In this document: piece after piece, positions 33,965 to 37,302 of the stretch
How the letters are laid out: each line of letters starts with the position of its first letter
Numbering within the stretch: the stretch's first letter is position 1
Assembly (NCBI GenBank): GCA_021826695.1
Contig: JAKAYS010000012.1
Coordinates: forward strand, 1-37,302
Length of the DNA: 37,302 bases
Direction: 5' to 3'
Source of the DNA: Acidobacteriota bacterium
GTDB lineage: Bacteria > Acidobacteriota > Terriglobia > Terriglobales > Acidobacteriaceae
Made by a program: the position numbers and the translations under genes
Notes under the pieces: model-generated
Told to the model about the DNA's origin: nothing
Seen by the model: only the letters and a program-made list of their open reading frames with translations
Databases searched by the model: none

Positions 33965-34504
33965 TTAGCGTGGACGAATGGCAAAAAGAGGCTGGCCGTA
34001 TTCCACGGGTTGGCCCGCAGTCACCATGCGTTTGACGATTTCACCCGCCGTATCGCACTCGATTTCATTCATCAGCTTCATCGCTTCCACAATGCAGATC
34101 ACCTGGCCGGACTCGACTTGATCGCCCACTTTGACGAAAGGTTCAGCGCCGGGTGACGGCGCGTCATAAAAGGTCCCCACTATGGGAGACTTCACAATGT
34201 GCAGGCCTGCCTCCTCGTTGCCGGTGGAGGGTGCCGGAGCCGCGGAAGTTGTAAGTCCGGAGGTTTGGGGGCTGCTGGCCAAAGTTTGCGCCGGCGGTTG
34301 AACCGGGGCCAATGGTATGGCTGGCTGCGATGCACGCAGCAAATTTGCCAACTGGCTGGCATCGATGTTGGTGGCAGAACCGCCGTGTCCCGCGAAGCTC
34401 AGGCGGACTTTCAGGTCCTCCTGCTCCAGTTCAAACTCGCCCACTTCATTTTTCTTCAGAAACTCGATCAGATCTTTCAGCGATTGCAATTGTCCTGCGT
34501 TCAT
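33965..34504 (-). CDS. accB: Biotin carboxyl carrier protein of acetyl-CoA carboxylase
   Basis: 179 residues from the ATG at 34504, which has AGGAG about 11 nt upstream and begins [18 protein letters not shown]; a longer frame to 34576 is rejected because this is the conserved N-terminus. A mobile Pro/Ala/Ser linker spans about 55-97, and the biotinyl domain follows with the biotinylated Lys143 in EAMKLM. It swings carboxybiotin between AccC and the AccAD carboxyltransferase. It is directly upstream of accC. Confidence 0.95.
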   Translation of the reverse strand: MNAGQLQSLKDLIEFLKKNEVGEFELEQEDLKVRLSFAGHGGSATNIDASQLANLLRASQPAIPLAPVQPPAQTLASSPQTSGLTTSAAPAPSTGNEEAGLHIVKSPIVGTFYDAPSPGAEPFVKVGDQVESGQVICIVEAMKLMNEIECDTAGEIVKRMVTAGQPVEYGQPLFAIRPR

Positions 34505-34623
34505 ATCGAGACGTGCTCCTAAGAATTTCTTGGCGAATCTATTCTGCCATTGCAAGTATAGTGGTCTGCGCGACAAGGTGGCAGCCGAACTTACAAACTT
34601 GCTCCCTCAGTGGAAGCCCCACT

Positions 34624-35745
34624 CTATAGTTCAATCCATGCTTTCGTAGCAGGCGTCAAAACCTCCGCGCCGCTCCGTGTCACCAGGACCATGTCTTCAA
34701 TGCGTATGCCGAATTTTCCTGGCAAATAGACCCCGGGTTCAATGGTAATCACCATGCCAGCTTCCAGTCTTTGCTCTTGCCGCGCCGCAATGCGTGGGCC
34801 TTCGTGAATCTCCAGACCAACTCCGTGCCCAGTGGAATGCGTAAAGTAGTCCGCCAGTTTGGCCTGCCGCAACACGCAGCGGGCCGCCTCATCAACCTCG
34901 CCGCAGGTCACGCCCGCCTTGACAGCGGCGATGGCCGCCAGTTGCGCTTCCATTACAGCTTCATACGCAAAGCGCTCGGCAATACTTGCAGGACCGAGCC
35001 GCACCGTCCGCGTCATGTCCGAACAATAACCACTGAGCATAACACCGAAGTCGAGGACGACGAACCCTCGTTTAGGCAAGCGCTGCGTGGTGGCGTGGCC
35101 ATGGGGCAGGGCAGAACGCGCGCCGCTGGCCACAATCGTTTCAAAGGACATGGCCTCCGCGCCTGCCATGCGCGCGGCGAACTCCAGTTGCGCGGCGATT
35201 TCCACTTCTCGTTTGCCTGGTTCGATAGCTGTCAGCAGATGGTGGAACAGAGAGCATCCGAGCTGCGCGGCTGCGCGTAGACGGACCAATTCGTTCGCAT
35301 CTTTAATTTCTCTCAGGCGGGCAACCAGCGAGGGTGCGGCTTGAAAAAAACCGCGCCGCAGTTTGCTGGCGATTTCCGCGCCCATCGTCTCCAATGTTGC
35401 AACAGTGGTGTGCTCGGCATCGAACGCGCAATGGCGGATGCCTTGTGTCCGCATCCACGCGCACGCTTCGCGCAGGACGGGACCCTGGGCAATCACCACG
35501 CCAGCGCCTTTGGTTTCCTGCCGCGCCTGCTCGATGTAGCGGCCATCGGTAAAAAGCATGGCAGTGGCCGCGTTTTTCTTTGTAGATGTCTGCCCGGCAG
35601 CCTTGACAGAGCGAAGCACCAGAGCTGCGTGGGAGCCGGTAAATCCCGTCAGATAGCGGACGTCCTGCGGATGCGCAATCAGCATTGCGTCCGCAGAGGG
35701 AAGTTGAGATGAGAGCGCGGCTGCCAGCCGCTTCAGGCGAACCAT
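34624..35745 (-). CDS. pepP: M24 metallopeptidase, Xaa-Pro aminopeptidase/dipeptidase type
   Basis: 373 residues: an N-terminal creatinase-like domain (about 1-130) and a C-terminal pita-bread catalytic domain. The five metal ligands are all present: Asp232 (LDFG), Asp243 (YCSDMTR), His307 (HSTGHGVG), Glu336 (TIEPGVY) and Glu350 (RIED). It removes N-terminal residues before proline or splits X-Pro dipeptides in the cytoplasm. It is the first gene of the cluster leading into accB (119 bp gap) and accC; pepQ/pepP next to accBC is a common arrangement in bacteria. The ribosome binding site before 35745 is weak. Aminopeptidase P and prolidase cannot be separated with certainty. Confidence 0.9.
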   Translation of the reverse strand: MVRLKRLAAALSSQLPSADAMLIAHPQDVRYLTGFTGSHAALVLRSVKAAGQTSTKKNAATAMLFTDGRYIEQARQETKGAGVVIAQGPVLREACAWMRTQGIRHCAFDAEHTTVATLETMGAEIASKLRRGFFQAAPSLVARLREIKDANELVRLRAAAQLGCSLFHHLLTAIEPGKREVEIAAQLEFAARMAGAEAMSFETIVASGARSALPHGHATTQRLPKRGFVVLDFGVMLSGYCSDMTRTVRLGPASIAERFAYEAVMEAQLAAIAAVKAGVTCGEVDEAARCVLRQAKLADYFTHSTGHGVGLEIHEGPRIAARQEQRLEAGMVITIEPGVYLPGKFGIRIEDMVLVTRSGAEVLTPATKAWIEL

Positions 35746-35900
35746 ACGCTTTTGGTTATAGCATCCGCGAGAAAGTCGCGGCCATCTTGCCTTTAGGGTC
35801 GGAATTTATCCGGTTTGTCATCGGGGGACAAGAACCGTTTCGCGCGTCATGACGGGTTCGCCGCGCGAACGAAATGTCACGAGCAAGATCGTCGGCCCCA

Positions 35901-37302
35901 TCAGGCGGATGTTCTTGCCAGCACAATCAGCGTCATGTCGTCATGTTGAGGAGCATTCTGGGTGAAAGCATCGGCACCGGAGAAGATGCACTCCAGAATT
36001 TTGTCCGCAGGCAGTGTCCTACAGGCGCAAATCGCTTCGATCATTTTTTCTTCGCCCCATTCTTCCTCACGCAGGTTCATCGCCTCACTGATGCCATCGG
36101 TAAACGCTACCAGCACGTCCCCGGCACGCAGCAGGATGGAGCCGAGCTCGTATTGTGGATTGTCGATGAGACCCAGGACGGTGCCGCCGACCTCCAGTCG
36201 TAAAATTTCGCAGTCGTCGTCTCTACAGGAATCCTGCCCAGACGGCTTGGGGCGCACGACTACGGGAGGATTATGCCCCGCATTTACATAACGCAGCAAT
36301 TGCGTGTGCGGATCATACTCTCCGAAGAAAAAGGTTGCATAGCGGCTGAGGGTCGAGGCGTCATGGATCAGTCGGCTGATAGTTTGTATCAGCGTCGGTA
36401 GATCCAAAACAATGTCCGGCGAGCCGCTCAAGGTAATTCCGCGGAGAGAAGCGCGGAGCGATGCCATGACCAGAGCGGCGGAAATTCCCTTGCCGGAGAC
36501 ATCTCCCACAGCGATGCCAACGCGCCCGGAAAAGAGCGGAATAAAGTCGTAATAATCGCCGCCCACTCCCAGCGCTGGCCGACAGTGCCCGGCGCAGCTT
36601 CCATCCGGAATTTCCGGCATGACCTGCGGAAAGAGCCGTTCCTGCACTTCACGGGCAATCTCAATTTCGCGACTTAGACGTTCACGCTGCGCGGCCTCTT
36701 TTCCCAGACGGGCCATCAATTCAGTATTTTCGATGGCCAGACCGGTTTGCGCCGCGACGGATTGCAGCAATTGCAGATCGGCACGAGAGTAAGGTTCTTC
36801 GCTGAGTTTCGGCCCCAGCGCCATGACGCCCACCATCTCCTTGCGCCCAGGGAGCGGCAGCAAAAGTTCCGCGGAAAGTTGCTGCAATGCTTCCCGTTCC
36901 GATTCACTGGCCAGCATCAGCCATCCTTGCGGGTCTTTGCCATACAGCATGGTGGGTGCACGACTGTGCAGTAGGTGGCGAATCGCGCTGGAATTTTCCG
37001 GCAGCATAACAGTCCCTGAAGGAGTCAGGCCCACAGCCTGTTGCAATTGATAGCTTCCACCCTGGTTCAACAACACGGCTATTTGTTCGATGTGCAGAGT
37101 GCGGCCAATCTGTAGGGTGACGGTTTCGAGCAGTGGACGGGTCTCAGTAAAAGTTCGCACCTGTTCGGCGAGTTCGCTCAATACCTGCTCGGCGGAATAG
37201 GCTTCGCGGAAGAACTTGCGATCCAGCCAGGTGGAAACGGAGCGGGCCACCCGATCACGCATCGCCAGAAATATAAATCCGAGAACCAAAAGGACGAAAA
37301 TT
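35901..37302 (-). CDS. GAF-domain PP2C-type (SpoIIE/RsbU) protein phosphatase, N-terminus outside window
   Basis: The frame stays open to the right edge; the first visible residues (IFVLLVLGFIFLAMR) look like the end of a transmembrane helix, so the true start lies beyond 37302. Next come a short linker (STWLDRKFFREAYSAEQVL), a GAF-like domain over about the first third (TRPLLETVTLQIGRTLHIEQ through LAIENTELM), a coiled coil with REIEIAREVQERLFPQ, and the SpoIIE phosphatase domain with GVGGDYYDF, GDVSGKG, NAGHNPP, FTDGISEA and HDDMTLIV, which hold the metal-binding aspartates. Such proteins dephosphorylate anti-sigma-factor antagonists in partner-switching stress pathways. No partner genes are visible. 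A 6-bp hairpin (35765-35781) lies between it and pepP. Confidence 0.88.
   Translation of the reverse strand, partial: IFVLLVLGFIFLAMRDRVARSVSTWLDRKFFREAYSAEQVLSELAEQVRTFTETRPLLETVTLQIGRTLHIEQIAVLLNQGGSYQLQQAVGLTPSGTVMLPENSSAIRHLLHSRAPTMLYGKDPQGWLMLASESEREALQQLSAELLLPLPGRKEMVGVMALGPKLSEEPYSRADLQLLQSVAAQTGLAIENTELMARLGKEAAQRERLSREIEIAREVQERLFPQVMPEIPDGSCAGHCRPALGVGGDYYDFIPLFSGRVGIAVGDVSGKGISAALVMASLRASLRGITLSGSPDIVLDLPTLIQTISRLIHDASTLSRYATFFFGEYDPHTQLLRYVNAGHNPPVVVRPKPSGQDSCRDDDCEILRLEVGGTVLGLIDNPQYELGSILLRAGDVLVAFTDGISEAMNLREEEWGEEKMIEAICACRTLPADKILECIFSGADAFTQNAPQHDDMTLIVLARTSA

Noticed and set aside
35765-35781. Hairpin CCGCGA/TCGCGG as terminator of the phosphatase or pepP
   Set aside because: Only 6 bp, no T-tract on either strand, and it lies upstream of the pepP start and beyond the phosphatase stop by over 110 bp.
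1-37302. CRISPR arrays, tRNA or rRNA genes, complete insertion sequences, phage or defence systems
   Set aside because: None seen: no regularly spaced direct repeats, no tRNA cloverleaf recognised, no transposase, integrase, restriction or toxin-antitoxin motifs in any supported frame.

Overview
The window is chromosomal DNA of moderately high GC, densely packed with housekeeping genes. Gene content and order suggest an acidobacterium (Acidobacteriota, Terriglobia-like). The clues are an arg operon that begins with argR and ends in a short GNAT-type N-acetylglutamate synthase, a pepP-accB-accC cluster, a B12-dependent ribonucleotide reductase, a D104/K124-type phosphofructokinase, and intergenic palindromes built around TCATTCTGAGG...GAAGAATCC. 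The phylum call is an inference from pattern, not a database result.

Layout. 1-4.1 kb: the 3' part of treY (trehalose from maltodextrins) converges on a Tat-exported glycoamylase-fold protein. 4.1-6.3 kb: E1 beta and E1 alpha of a 2-oxoacid dehydrogenase, without E2 or E3. 6.6-16.8 kb: arginine biosynthesis on the minus strand. The operon reads argR-argC-argB-argD-argF-argG-argH-argA(short), with stop/start overlaps at six of its seven junctions. argJ lies just beyond, separated by an opposite-strand orphan ABC ATPase. Upstream of argR are two ARG boxes, one of them overlapping a clear promoter. 16.9-21.3 kb: gltB, divergent from the arg operon, supplies glutamate, the precursor of arginine. 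21.6-25.1 kb: a fatty acyl-CoA ligase, a small secreted Cys-containing protein, and pfkA with pyrophosphate-type active-site residues. 25.1-30.2 kb: an AraC-like gene relic, a stand-alone excisionase-type HTH protein, and nrdJ behind a promoter and a leader of about 260 nt. An AT-richer tract follows with a terminator and doubtful small ORFs. 30.2-37.3 kb (all minus strand): an APC amino-acid permease, a pepP-accB-accC-thiE cluster, and a GAF-SpoIIE phosphatase cut by the right edge.

A family of about 170-190 bp imperfect palindromic elements occupies three intergenic regions (7.8, 21.3 and 23.8 kb). Two of them flank the acyl-CoA ligase and small secreted gene like bookends. I found no tRNA or rRNA gene, CRISPR array, intact insertion sequence or recognisable defence system. 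The points most worth pursuing are the ARG-box control region shared with gltB, the palindromic repeat family, the predicted PPi-dependent phosphofructokinase, the nrdJ leader and its neighbourhood, and a very basic 59-residue ORF behind the nrdJ terminator.
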